Shown here one piece after another: positions 1 to 8,608 of a stretch of DNA of 64,000 nt. The position numbers were made by a program, and so were the translations under genes. Each line of letters opens with the position of its first letter. Positions within the stretch are counted from its first letter, which is position 1. This DNA is from Haliea sp. GTDB taxonomy: Bacteria; Pseudomonadota; Gammaproteobacteria; Pseudomonadales; Halieaceae. The stretch covers positions 62,001 to 126,000 of the forward strand of contig JADJAL010000009.1 of the NCBI GenBank assembly GCA_016704305.1, written 5' to 3'. The notes under the pieces were generated by a model that was not told the DNA's origin, made no database searches, and worked only from the letters and a program-made list of their open reading frames with translations.

Positions 1-805
1 CTCCGAGTCGGCCATCGTCGGTGCGGCCGCCGGTGCGGCGTTGGTGGGTATGCGGCCGGTGGCGGAAATCATGTTCGCGGATTTTATCGGCGTGTGCATG
101 GACCAAATCGTCAACCAGATGGGCAAGTTCCGCTACATGTTTGGCGGCAAGAGCAAGTGCCCGGCGGTGATCCGCTTCGCCTCCGGCGGCGGCTTCTCCG
201 CAGCTGCCCAGCACAGCCAGTCCATGTACCAGGTGATGACGTCATTTCCAGGGCTCAAGGTCGTGATTCCCTCCAACGCCTACGACGCCAAGGGCCTCTT
301 GCTGCAGGCCATCCGCGATGACGACCCGGTGTTGTTCTTCGAGCCAAAGGCGCTGTACCAGGCGGCCTGCGAAGTGCCGGATGAGATGTATACGATACCG
401 TTTGGCAAGGCCGCTTTCGTGCGCGAGGGCGATGACGTGACAGTAGTCGCCTTCGGCCAGATGGTGGGCCGCGCGGCGGCGGCGATTGATGCGCTGGAGG
501 CACTGGGCATCAGCTGTGACCTCATCGATCCGCGCACCAGTTCGCCGCTGGATGAAGATGCCATCCTCGAGAGCGTCGAGGCGACGGGCCGGTTGATCGT
601 CATCGACGAGTCGCCGCCGCGCTGCGGGTTGACCGCGGACATCGCGGGGCTCGCGGCGGACCGCGCGTTCCATGCGCTCAAGGCGCCGATCAAGCAGGTG
701 TGCGCGCCGCACAGTCCGACACCGTTCGCGCCGGAACTGGAAGCGGCGTACCTGCCCAGCGTTGAGCGCATCAAGGCCACCATCCAGCAACTCGTTCAGG
801 GCTGA
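1..805 (+). CDS. 2-oxo acid dehydrogenase E1 component, beta subunit (5' partial)
   Basis: The reading frame is open from base 2, so the start lies upstream of the window. The visible 267 residues match the beta subunit of the thiamine-diphosphate E1 of pyruvate/acetoin/branched-chain 2-oxo acid dehydrogenases. Seen: the SESAIVGAA and MFADF segments of the pyrimidine-binding domain, the family signature DAKGLLLQAI..DDPVLFFEPKALY, and a C-terminal transketolase-type domain with DLIDPRTSSPLD and VIDESPPRCG. With E2 directly downstream (five bases between stop and start), it should oxidatively decarboxylate a 2-oxo acid to acyl-CoA in the cytoplasm. The alpha subunit is presumably upstream. The substrate (acetoin, pyruvate or branched-chain) cannot be decided from sequence. 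Confidence 0.9.
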   Translation, partial: SESAIVGAAAGAALVGMRPVAEIMFADFIGVCMDQIVNQMGKFRYMFGGKSKCPAVIRFASGGGFSAAAQHSQSMYQVMTSFPGLKVVIPSNAYDAKGLLLQAIRDDDPVLFFEPKALYQAACEVPDEMYTIPFGKAAFVREGDDVTVVAFGQMVGRAAAAIDALEALGISCDLIDPRTSSPLDEDAILESVEATGRLIVIDESPPRCGLTADIAGLAADRAFHALKAPIKQVCAPHSPTPFAPELEAAYLPSVERIKATIQQLVQG

Positions 806-810
806 TCAGT

Positions 811-2020
811 ATGAGTACTATCTATCCCATCGCCGTGCCCAAGTGGGGCATCGAAATGGTCGAAGGCACCATCAGCACCTGGAACAAGCGGGAAGGGGAC
901 AGCATCGCCAAGGGCGAGGATGTGTTCGAGATGGAATCCGACAAGATCGTCAACGTCTGGGATTCGCCGGTCGCTGGCGTGCTGCGCCGCATCGTCGCCC
1001 AGGAAGGTGACACCCGGCCAGTCGGCGCCCTGCTCGGTGATCGCCGCGGCCGACGTCGAGGATGCAGCCATCGACACGTTTATTGCCAGTTTCACTTCCA
1101 GCGCAGCCAAGGCCGCCGGCGACACGGGGGAAGCCGAAACAGAAACCGCACCGGCTGCGCGAGCGAGCCAGGGCGGTGAGGACGCCGCCACGCGCTCCAG
1201 TCCCTCCGTGCGGCGCCTCGCGCAGGAACTTGGCGTGGATCTCAATGCCGTCATCGGCACAGGGCGTCGCGGTCGCATCACCGACGACGACGTGCGCGCA
1301 CATGCCAGTGCTTCTGCCACGGGCGGCGGCAGCGACGACAGCGCCGGCCCCGGCGCGGTGGACGTGAAGCCGCTGTCCGCGACACGCAAGACCATCGCCC
1401 GCCGCCTCACCGAGGCGAAGCAGCAGATTCCGCATTTCTACCTCTCGGTGGCGTATGAACTGGATGGCCTGTTGCAGCACCGCAAGGCGCTGAACGAGGG
1501 CGGCGGCCACAAGGTATCGGTGAATGATTTACTGGTGTGGTGTGTCGCGCGGGCGTTGATGCGTGAGCCGCGCGTGAACGTCAACCTGGTAGGGGACGAT
1601 ATCCACCAGTTCCGCAGCGCCAATATCGCGGTGGCCATCGCCACTGCCGACGGCCTGTACCCGGCGACGGTGTACGGCGCCGAAGCGCTGTCGCCGCAGG
1701 CGATCGCCGCCAAAGTGGCTGAGCTTGCTGGGCGGGCCAACAGCGGCGCACTGACGCGGGAAGATATCAGCGGTGGTTCGTTTACCGTGTCCAATCTCGG
1801 CATGTTCGGCGTCAACAATTTCACCGCGATCATCAACCCGCCCATGGGCGCAATCCTGGCCCTGGGCAGGGCGCAGGAACAGGTCGTGGTGAAGAGCGGC
1901 GCGCCGGCGGTTGCGACTGTCGTGAATGCCACCCTGTCCTGCGACCACCGGGTCATCGATGGGGCGGTGGGTGCGCAGTTCCTGCAGGTGCTCGGCGAGG
2001 AGATCGCCGCGCTGGGTTAG
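811..2020 (+). CDS. 2-oxo acid dehydrogenase E2, dihydrolipoamide acyltransferase (frameshifted)
   Basis: E2 acyltransferase following E1-beta. Domains in order: lipoyl domain (residues 1-75) with the lipoylated lysine in MESDKIV; a peripheral-subunit-binding domain (PSVRRLAQELGVDLNAV, then GTGRRGRITDDDV); and the catalytic domain ending in the active-site motif CDHRVIDGA. The frame changes once, near 1037-1040, just after GALLG: one base appears missing before the ATCGCC that begins the IAAADVED linker. Both sides match the family, so either the gene is broken or the sequence has a one-base deletion error. The stop overlaps the convergent stop of the carotenoid oxygenase gene by four bases. 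Confidence 0.85.
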
Positions 2021-3444
2021 GCGACGTCGTCCGGCACCCACACGGCGTGAAAGCCTACCGGCACCCGCACCGGTAGCGGCACGGACGCAATCGGCCCGGC
2101 GGACACGCGAGTGGCATCGAACAGGCAGAATGCACTGGTCCGGGTGTTTTTGTTGTACTCAAAACTGGCGAGATAGCCTTCATCCTCCGCCGCGCCATCC
2201 CGCGCGGCGATGAATATCGCCTCGCCCGGCGTCAGTTCGGGGCCGGGCAGGTAGCTATCCACCGCGCCGGTCTCGACATCGTACTTTCGTATACCACCCT
2301 GGGCCTGCGCGATGCGCTCCGGCGAGTCGTTTTTCTCATCCACCACCAGGCTGTAACCGTAGCGGTACGGGCGTGTCCACTGGCTGCGGTTGACCTGCGG
2401 AAACTCCATCGCCTCACCGTAAATCTGCTCCACCGACGCCTGCCCCGTGCGCATGTTCATCGTGAAGCGCGAGAGGCGCGCCGGGTGGAAGAAATCGTGC
2501 GAGTTCTTCACCCACAGCTGGTCATAGCGGGCGGCATCCACGATCACGTCATCGCCGCGCTCGAAGGAATTCATGATGTGGAACACGAAGCAGGGCGGGA
2601 TATCGAACCACCTGATGTCGGCGTCGCCGCCGGTGCGCGGCATTACACCGACCCGGGTGGGCGCGTTTCCATCCCACTTGAAGGGCAGGGCGCTGCCGCT
2701 GATCGCCGCGAGCCAGGAAAAACGCACCGGCATCTCCATGAAGACCACGTAGCGCTCCGTCGCGGCGAAATCGTGGACCATGCTGGGCCCGGTCAGCGTG
2801 ATCGGTTCCACCTGCACCAGGTTGCCGGCTGCGTCGGCGCGCATGTAGGTCAGGTAGGGCTCCATCACGTTGTAGCCGAAGAACAGCAACTCGCCCGTCA
2901 CAGGGTCGATGCGCGGGTGCGCTGTCATGTTGCCGGTCAGCTTGCCGTCGTAATTGAACGCGCCCAGCGTGGAGAGATCGTCCGGATTGATCAGGTAGGG
3001 ATAGCCGAACTCGCCGAGTGACATCAGGCGGCCGCCATGGTGGATCAGGGACACGGCGCTGGTGGTGTCTTCGCCGTTGGTGGAGCCGAAACCGCCGCCC
3101 TCGTCGCGGTACAGCGGTGTGTTCACATAGCGATTGCGATACCACTTCGCCTGCCCGTTTTCCAGGCGCACGCCGTGCAGCATGCCGTCGCCGCCGAAGA
3201 AATGCTCGGCGACGCCGCGCGAGGTGTTGGTGCCGTTGCGCACATACAGCCCGTTGAGCTCCGGCGGAATCTGGCCCTGGACCTTGAGGTCGGTGACAGC
3301 CACTTCCTCGGTTACCGGCCGAAAATTGCCGTGCTGCCAGAACTTCACTTTCGGTTCCCCAGTGTCGCAGCCACCGAGCAGCGCCGCGCTGGCCGCGCCG
3401 ACCGCGCCCAGAGCGGTGTAGCCGAGAAACTCCCTGCGCTTCAT
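2017..3444 (-). CDS. carotenoid oxygenase family protein, Tat-exported lipoprotein (CCD 1)
   Basis: Carotenoid cleavage oxygenase/RPE65 family, 475 residues, a seven-bladed beta-propeller non-heme iron enzyme that splits a conjugated C=C bond with O2. The four iron-binding histidines are visible in context: MTAHPRID, SMVHDFAA, FVFHIMNSFE and, near the C-terminus, VGFHAVW. The start at 3444 is chosen because it has a GGAGA ribosome site and gives KRREFLGY, a Tat motif, followed by a hydrophobic stretch and the lipobox LLGGC, so this copy is probably a periplasmic lipoprotein. It lies 19 bases after the Rieske gene in one operon. Members cleave carotenoids, apocarotenoids or stilbenes; the substrate is unknown. 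An apocarotenoid role is inferred from the cluster context. Confidence 0.88.
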   Translation of the reverse strand: MKRREFLGYTALGAVGAASAALLGGCDTGEPKVKFWQHGNFRPVTEEVAVTDLKVQGQIPPELNGLYVRNGTNTSRGVAEHFFGGDGMLHGVRLENGQAKWYRNRYVNTPLYRDEGGGFGSTNGEDTTSAVSLIHHGGRLMSLGEFGYPYLINPDDLSTLGAFNYDGKLTGNMTAHPRIDPVTGELLFFGYNVMEPYLTYMRADAAGNLVQVEPITLTGPSMVHDFAATERYVVFMEMPVRFSWLAAISGSALPFKWDGNAPTRVGVMPRTGGDADIRWFDIPPCFVFHIMNSFERGDDVIVDAARYDQLWVKNSHDFFHPARLSRFTMNMRTGQASVEQIYGEAMEFPQVNRSQWTRPYRYGYSLVVDEKNDSPERIAQAQGGIRKYDVETGAVDSYLPGPELTPGEAIFIAARDGAAEDEGYLASFEYNKNTRTSAFCLFDATRVSAGPIASVPLPVRVPVGFHAVWVPDDVA

Positions 3445-3463
3445 CGTGCGATCTCCGCCAGCC

Positions 3464-4846
3464 TCAGGTATTGAGGTACTTGTCGAGCGTCTGGTTGAAA
3501 TGCCGGACACGCACTTCCTGGTAATTGCCCAGCGTGACGGCGCCCTTCTTCGAGGCTTTCAAGCCCTTCTGCACCTGCGGCAGGTTGGCGCCGTCCTGGT
3601 TGAACACATTGGAAAGCCCCGCGCCCATGACTTCCGCCGCATCGCTGAACGGTTCGTCGATACCCAGGCGAAACGTGGGTGCGTCGTCGGGCGGCGGAGT
3701 GCCCTCGGGGTAACGTGTCAGCAGGAAAATATCCATGATGCAGCTGTCGACGTCGTCGCCATTGGGGCGGTGCCGGTAGGTGATCACGGTGCCGTGGCCG
3801 GCCCAGGGTGCGAAATTGGGGAACAGGAGATACAGCGTCGAGTCCATCAGTTCGGACATCGTGGCGCGGCCGCTGAAATCCTCGCCGGCCTGCTCGTTGA
3901 CAGAAGGCAACGTGATCTCGGCCAGTTTCTCGCGGGCAGTCTGCAGGGGCGCCACCTCGGGTCGCTCCTCAGAGCCTGCAAGTTCCATCATCGCATCCAT
4001 CGATTGTTGTTCGGTGAAGAGCTCCGCATGGCTGGGGTTGGCGACGCCATACGCAGTGATGGTCCTGCTGACGTGATCACCCCAGACGTCGTATTGGGAA
4101 TTGTCGATGGCCTGGAACGGCATCAGTTGCGGGTGCGTGGCGATGGCATGGTAGGACTCGATGAACGCCTCCAGCGCCACCTTCCAGTTGGCGGCGATGA
4201 CTTTTTCCACGTGCATCGAGACGTAGCGTTGCTCGTGCTTCCACTGGTTCATGTGCGCCGGCAGCACCTCCATGTAATCTTCCAGCGATGGCGCGGCCTC
4301 GTCCATGTTGATGAACACCCAGCCACCCCAGGTCGCGACGCGCACCTCGGGCAGGCTGAATTTCTCCTGCGTGACATGCGGGAAATCCCACGGGCAGGGC
4401 GCGCCCTCGAATTCCCCGGCCAAATTCCACGACCAGCCGTGATACGGGCAGCGCAGGTTCTCGGTGCGGCCAGCGCCGCGTTTTAGCGCGCGGCCCCGAT
4501 GCAGGCACGAATTGTAGTAGCCCTTCAACGCGCCGGAATCGTCGCGCGTCAGTAGTATGGAGTCGTTGACGATGTCATAGACAAAATAATCGCCGGGACG
4601 GCGCAGCCGACTTTCGCGGCAGGCGACCTGCCAGGTTTTGCGCCAGACCTTTTCAACCTCGCGCGCGAAAAATTCCGGCGAGATATAGCGCTCGATGCCG
4701 AGGTCCTCGCTGCCCAGAAAGGTTTCCGTGCTCTCGCGCAGCGCGTCCGGAACGGGTGCGACTTCCCGGTCCAGCAGATCCTGGAACGAGTAGGAAGGCG
4801 CGCGAGCGATTATCTGTCCGTCGGTGTGTTTGGTTTTCTCATTCAT
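3464..4846 (-). CDS. aromatic-ring-hydroxylating dioxygenase alpha subunit (Rieske 1)
   Basis: Rieske non-heme iron oxygenase large subunit, 460 residues. The [2Fe-2S] ligands are C114 and H116 (CLHRG) and C133 and H136 (RCPYHGW). The mononuclear iron site is in IESYHAIATHP. The start at 4846 is chosen over longer readings because a perfect AGGAGG sits eight bases upstream and the N-terminal extension is not family-like. It is the first gene of a two-gene operon with the carotenoid oxygenase, and it is divergent from an SDR gene with a candidate TetR operator between them. No ferredoxin or reductase gene is visible in the window, so electrons must come from elsewhere. It likely hydroxylates or demethylates a cyclic substrate. 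Confidence 0.9.
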   Translation of the reverse strand: MNEKTKHTDGQIIARAPSYSFQDLLDREVAPVPDALRESTETFLGSEDLGIERYISPEFFAREVEKVWRKTWQVACRESRLRRPGDYFVYDIVNDSILLTRDDSGALKGYYNSCLHRGRALKRGAGRTENLRCPYHGWSWNLAGEFEGAPCPWDFPHVTQEKFSLPEVRVATWGGWVFINMDEAAPSLEDYMEVLPAHMNQWKHEQRYVSMHVEKVIAANWKVALEAFIESYHAIATHPQLMPFQAIDNSQYDVWGDHVSRTITAYGVANPSHAELFTEQQSMDAMMELAGSEERPEVAPLQTAREKLAEITLPSVNEQAGEDFSGRATMSELMDSTLYLLFPNFAPWAGHGTVITYRHRPNGDDVDSCIMDIFLLTRYPEGTPPPDDAPTFRLGIDEPFSDAAEVMGAGLSNVFNQDGANLPQVQKGLKASKKGAVTLGNYQEVRVRHFNQTLDKYLNT

Positions 4847-4881
4847 GTGGCCAGCCTCCTGTAGCGCACAGGGTACAACGA

Positions 4882-4905
4882 TATTAAAACCGGATATACT
4901 GTTTT
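4882..4905. promoter_or_regulatory. candidate TetR operator, site 1 (weak left half)
   Basis: Right half ATACTGTTTT matches the shared half-site TGACTGTTTT. The left half TATTAAAACC is poor. It lies between the divergent Rieske 1 and SDR 1 genes and is the weakest of the eight sites. Confidence 0.45.
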
Positions 4906-4986
4906 TTATAATGGTACGCGCGCGACGCGCCGACGGCTGCGGCGGGGCGCACTGCAACCTGCGTTGGGATACAGGAGGGGAACACA

Positions 4987-5793
4987 ATGGGCAGATTTTC
5001 CGGGCATGTGGTGGTTGTCTTTGGCGGCGCCAGCGGCATTGGTGAAGCGGTGGTGCGGGCGATCGTGCGCGAAGGCGGTCGCGTCGTCATCGCCGACCTG
5101 CAGGACGAGCGCGGTGCACAGCTTGTGGCCGAGCTGTCGGCTGTATCGGGTGTGTCGGATGCGGCGCTGTTCCATCGCACTGACGTCACCTGCGAGGACG
5201 ACGTGGCCGCCGCCATCGAGCAGGCAGAGGCGGCTTTCGGCCCGCTGACCGGCATCGTCAACAGCGCCGGTATCGTGGGCGTCATCGGGCCGATAGCGGA
5301 CACGCCGGTGGAGGCTTTCGACCGCACCATGGCGATCCTCGCGCGTGGGGTGTTCCTCGGTATCAAGCATGCCGCCAGGGCGATGGAGGCCAGCGGCACG
5401 CGCGGCGCGATTGTGTCACTCGCCAGCACGGCAGGCGTGCTGGGCGGCCAGGGGCCGCACACCTACACCATGGCCAAGCACGGCGTGGTGGGCCTCACCC
5501 GTTCGGTGGCCAGTGAACTCAGCCCGCTGGGTATTCGCGTCAACGCTGTCGCGCCCGGCGGCACGGTGACGCCGATGACGGCGTCCCTCACCGGCGGCGA
5601 CGTGCAGTTGCTGACCGAATTCCTCACGGCCGGTTCCCCACTGGGGATTGCCTGCCTGGCCGAGGATGTCGCCAACGGTATCCTGTTCCTGCTCAGCGAC
5701 GAGGCGCGTTTCATCACCGGGCACACGCTGGTGATTGACGCCGGTATTACTACCAGCCTGTTGCAGACCACTTTCCACCAGCGTTCCGAGTAG
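4987..5793 (+). CDS. SDR family oxidoreductase (SDR 1)
   Basis: Classical short-chain dehydrogenase/reductase, 268 residues. Seen: nucleotide-binding GGASGIGEA near the N-terminus, NSAGIVG (equivalent of NNAG), catalytic serine in SLASTAGVLGG, YTMAKHG (the YxxxK pair), and a C-terminal GHTLVIDAG segment. An AGGAGG-like site (CAGGAGGGG) precedes the ATG. It is divergent from Rieske 1 and probably oxidises or reduces an alcohol/ketone intermediate of the same pathway. A palindromic element begins 78 bases after its stop. Confidence 0.9.
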   Translation: MGRFSGHVVVVFGGASGIGEAVVRAIVREGGRVVIADLQDERGAQLVAELSAVSGVSDAALFHRTDVTCEDDVAAAIEQAEAAFGPLTGIVNSAGIVGVIGPIADTPVEAFDRTMAILARGVFLGIKHAARAMEASGTRGAIVSLASTAGVLGGQGPHTYTMAKHGVVGLTRSVASELSPLGIRVNAVAPGGTVTPMTASLTGGDVQLLTEFLTAGSPLGIACLAEDVANGILFLLSDEARFITGHTLVIDAGITTSLLQTTFHQRSE

Positions 5794-5871
5794 GTACTGC
5801 TGCGTATCGGACAACGCCCGGTGTTTATCTCGGCATCCGGGTTGAATGGCAATTGCTTTTGCTTCGAGACC

Positions 5872-6007
5872 GGCGGCAAATCGAATGGACTAGGGGCGGG
5901 ACACGCCGTAAACCCATGCCCATAAACAGGGGCAGGCCCTCCATGGGGGCTTGAGCTCGGCGTCCTGCCTCGCACAGTCCCGCCCCTAGTCCATTCGATT
6001 TGCCGCC
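5872..6007 (+). repeat. palindromic intergenic element A, 31-bp perfect arms around a 74-bp core
   Basis: Left arm 5872-5902 and right arm 5977-6007 are exact reverse complements. The arm starts GGCGGCAAATCGAATGGAC. The core starts ACGCC, contains ACAGGGGCAGGCCC, and has a small hairpin with loop GTCCT near its end. The same core, in reverse orientation and with completely different arms, occurs at 20268-20409. It stands between the stop of SDR 1 and the operator/promoter of the P450 gene and could form a very strong RNA or DNA cruciform hairpin. Function unknown; a terminator or insulator, or a small mobile palindromic element, is possible. Confidence 0.85.
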
Positions 6008-6056
6008 TATGTGCCACATCTGGGCTTCAGTCATTGTCAGTCGCCTGGGGCTTAAA

Positions 6057-6080
6057 TTTACAGACAGGCTTGACTGTTTT
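6057..6080. promoter_or_regulatory. candidate TetR operator, site 2 (P450 promoter)
   Basis: Halves TTTACAGACA and TGACTGTTTT separated by GGCT. It lies 53 bases before the P450 start and after palindromic element A. Confidence 0.7.
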
Positions 6081-6133
6081 TTTTCTGGACAACATAATCC
6101 TGCGCTTGATTTGTGCATTTGCGAGGGCAGGCT

Positions 6134-7402
6134 GTGACCGCACCAACGACTAACGATACCCGTGCGCTGGCGGACATGCCGCTGTTTGATAATGCCACCC
6201 TCAAGTGTCCCTATCACTTCGACCGGACCTTGCGCGACAGTGCGCCTGTTTACCGCGATCCCCAGTCCGGCATCTACACCATCGCCACCTACGAGCTGGT
6301 GCGCGAGGCGCACCGCAATCCCGCTGTATTCTCCAATGATTTCGCGCTGGCGCTCGGCAGCCAGGAGCGGCTCGATGACGATGTCGCCACCGCGCTGGGC
6401 AGAACTTACAATCTCGGCCGCGGCACGCTGCTGACGCTGGATGACCCGGATCACACGACGTACCGGGACGCCATGAAGGATTTTTTCCTCGCCCCTAACA
6501 TTGCAAAGTTCCGCCCGTGGATCGAGGAGTTGGCCGAGACGCTGGCGCGCGCGCTACCCGTTGGCGAGCCCTTTGACCTGGTCAGCCAGTACTCCCGGCC
6601 GCTGCCGCTGTCGGTCATCATGCATGTGCTGGGAATGCCGCTCGACATGCAGGACCGCGCGTTCAAATGGACCGTGGATAATGTCACCGTGCTGTCGCAG
6701 GTGTCGGACAAGCCGACGCTGCTGGCGGCCATCGCTGGTTTGAAGGACGAGTACGACTGGTTTGCACAGGCGCTGCAGGAGCGCCGCGACGGTTCGCACG
6801 ACAATCCGCGCGATGATCTGCTCAACCTGATCGCCCATGCGACATTCGAGGGCCGGCCGCTCACCATCGAGGAGCAGCTCTCGCACTGCACGCAGTTCCT
6901 GGTGGCTGGCAATGAAACCACCACCGCGACCATCGCTGAAGGGATGCGCCAGCTCTGCCTCAATCCCAAGCAGCAGGCGCTGGTGCGCAAGGACCGCTCG
7001 CTGATTCCCAACCTGGTGGAAGAATCCCTGCGCGTGGCGACGCCCACCTCGAACATGTGGCGCCTGTGCCGGGAGGACTATACGCTCGGCGGCGTCACCA
7101 TTCCGGCAGGCAGCATGGTGCTGCTGAAGTATTTTTCCTCCAACCACGACGAAGCCATGTTCCCGCAGGCGCTGGAGTTCGATATCACGCGTGAGAACGT
7201 CAGGCGGCACATCGCCTTTGGTTTCGGCAGCCACGTCTGCATCGGCCAGCATCTGTCACGGCTGGAGATGATCGTCGCGTGGGAAAAACTGTTGGACCAC
7301 AGCAGCCACTTCAGCCTCGCGTGTCGTCCCGAGGAACTGGAATACATGCCGTCTATCCTGCTGCGCGGCCTCGAGCACCTGCCGGTTATTCTTGAACGCT
7401 AA
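6134..7402 (+). CDS. cytochrome P450
   Basis: Bacterial class I type P450, about 422 residues, soluble. Seen: oxygen-activation helix motif AGNETT (about residues 258-263), the ExxR pair in EESLRV, and the heme-thiolate motif FGFGSHVCIGQHL with the ligand Cys at about residue 369. GTG 6134 is preferred as start (GAGGG six bases upstream); GTG 6113 in the same frame is possible. Convergent with Rieske 2. The sequence resembles the CYP families that hydroxylate steroids, terpenes or linalool-like compounds, but I cannot assign one. No adjacent ferredoxin or reductase. Confidence 0.92.
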   Translation: MTAPTTNDTRALADMPLFDNATLKCPYHFDRTLRDSAPVYRDPQSGIYTIATYELVREAHRNPAVFSNDFALALGSQERLDDDVATALGRTYNLGRGTLLTLDDPDHTTYRDAMKDFFLAPNIAKFRPWIEELAETLARALPVGEPFDLVSQYSRPLPLSVIMHVLGMPLDMQDRAFKWTVDNVTVLSQVSDKPTLLAAIAGLKDEYDWFAQALQERRDGSHDNPRDDLLNLIAHATFEGRPLTIEEQLSHCTQFLVAGNETTTATIAEGMRQLCLNPKQQALVRKDRSLIPNLVEESLRVATPTSNMWRLCREDYTLGGVTIPAGSMVLLKYFSSNHDEAMFPQALEFDITRENVRRHIAFGFGSHVCIGQHLSRLEMIVAWEKLLDHSSHFSLACRPEELEYMPSILLRGLEHLPVILER

Positions 7403-7425
7403 GCGCCTGACACCGATCTGGCAGA

Positions 7426-8589
7426 TTAACCAAGCACCATTGGCTGTAGCACGTCATGCAGTTGCCGGTGCATGTTCTGAACGCCCGGTTCATTGCGCCC
7501 GATCAGCACCTTGCGCGCAAGGCCAGCCTGTAGCCCCCTGTGTACCTTGTCGACAAGGCCGTAATCTTCGGTCACCGCGACATCGTTGATCATCTGGAAG
7601 TAATTCTCATACTGCTCCCGTTCTTCCGGGCTTTCGGGCGCGTGTGGGAGGAACATGCTGTGGTAGACCACCGAGCGGTCGGGCGCGATGGGATAGACGC
7701 GCCAGGTCTGGAAGTGATCGGCGACGACGAAGATCACTGTGTTCGGAAAAATGTAGTTGACGTAGGAGCTGTATTCGCGCGGCCGCCACTGGGCCTCCGG
7801 CACGGACTTCAGTTCGTTGATGGCGAGCGCCGGCGAACTCATGGAGTGGTTGCGCCCGTACTGCCGGTAGTTGGCGATATTGGAGTAGGCCATCGTGGCG
7901 ATACTTTGCGGGTGCAGGAACTCAAAGTGGTAGTACTCGTGGAAGGTATCCATGTTCAGTTTCCAGCTGAAGTCGGTGTACACCTTCTTGGCGCCGAGGT
8001 AGTAATGGTCTTCAAAGCCAAAGCCTGACAGGCGCTCGCCGATGCCGCCGAGCACCTCGTCGATATTGAACGTTTTCTCGGGGTTCGGCATGACGAAGAT
8101 CATGCCGTGCTTTTCCTGCACGTCCAGTGGCCGCAGTCCCAGCGCAGACCGGTCGATCCCGGTGAAGCCCTCGTTGCCGAACGGCACGCCGATCAATTTG
8201 CCTTCAAGGTCATAGGACCAGCCGTGGTAGGGGCAGGAGAACATGCGGCCCTTGCGCGCGTTGCCGTGCTCGCATTCGTTCAGGGGCGCGCCGCGGTGCG
8301 AGCAAATATTGACGAAGGCGCGCAGGCTGCCGTCGCTCTGGCGCACGATGAGGATGGGCACGCCGGTGTCGTCGAAGGCGAAGTAGTCGCCGGCCGCCGG
8401 CAGCAGGCAGCTGGGGCCGACGAACTGCGGATAGTTGCGGAACAATTCGAGCTTCTCGCGATTAAACAGCGCGGCGTCGGTGTATTCGCGCACGTCCAGT
8501 TCCATCACGCTGTCGGTCAGTGAGGTGGTGTTGCGCGCCACCAGGTCCATCAGCGTCTTCACTTCGTCTATCAGTTGTTGCTGTTGCAT
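7426..8589 (-). CDS. aromatic-ring-hydroxylating dioxygenase alpha subunit (Rieske 2)
   Basis: Second Rieske oxygenase large subunit, 387 residues. Cluster ligands are C96/H98 (CSHRG) and C119/H122 (CPYHGW). The catalytic iron site is in DTFHEYYHFEFLH. It is shorter than Rieske 1 and clearly a different subfamily. It is the last gene of a minus-strand operon (SDR 2, ThuA-like, acyl-CoA dehydrogenase, Rieske 2), 19 bases after the acyl-CoA dehydrogenase stop. GGGG lies about 12 bases before the ATG. No small (beta) subunit is present, as in homotrimeric steroid, choline or phthalate-type enzymes. Confidence 0.9.
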   Translation of the reverse strand: MQQQQLIDEVKTLMDLVARNTTSLTDSVMELDVREYTDAALFNREKLELFRNYPQFVGPSCLLPAAGDYFAFDDTGVPILIVRQSDGSLRAFVNICSHRGAPLNECEHGNARKGRMFSCPYHGWSYDLEGKLIGVPFGNEGFTGIDRSALGLRPLDVQEKHGMIFVMPNPEKTFNIDEVLGGIGERLSGFGFEDHYYLGAKKVYTDFSWKLNMDTFHEYYHFEFLHPQSIATMAYSNIANYRQYGRNHSMSSPALAINELKSVPEAQWRPREYSSYVNYIFPNTVIFVVADHFQTWRVYPIAPDRSVVYHSMFLPHAPESPEEREQYENYFQMINDVAVTEDYGLVDKVHRGLQAGLARKVLIGRNEPGVQNMHRQLHDVLQPMVLG

Positions 8590-8608
8590 CCGCTAATTTC
8601 CCCTGTCA

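Noticed and set aside
3446..4486. 346-codon open frame on the plus strand
   Set aside because: Antisense to Rieske 1, which has both metal motifs; it has no ribosome site and no family-like pattern. Such shadows are expected at this GC content.
5872..6007. Palindromic elements as ordinary rho-independent terminators
   Set aside because: Arms are too long and the 74-76 base loop too large, with no T-run after the second arm; a shared core points to a specific element instead, though termination is not excluded.
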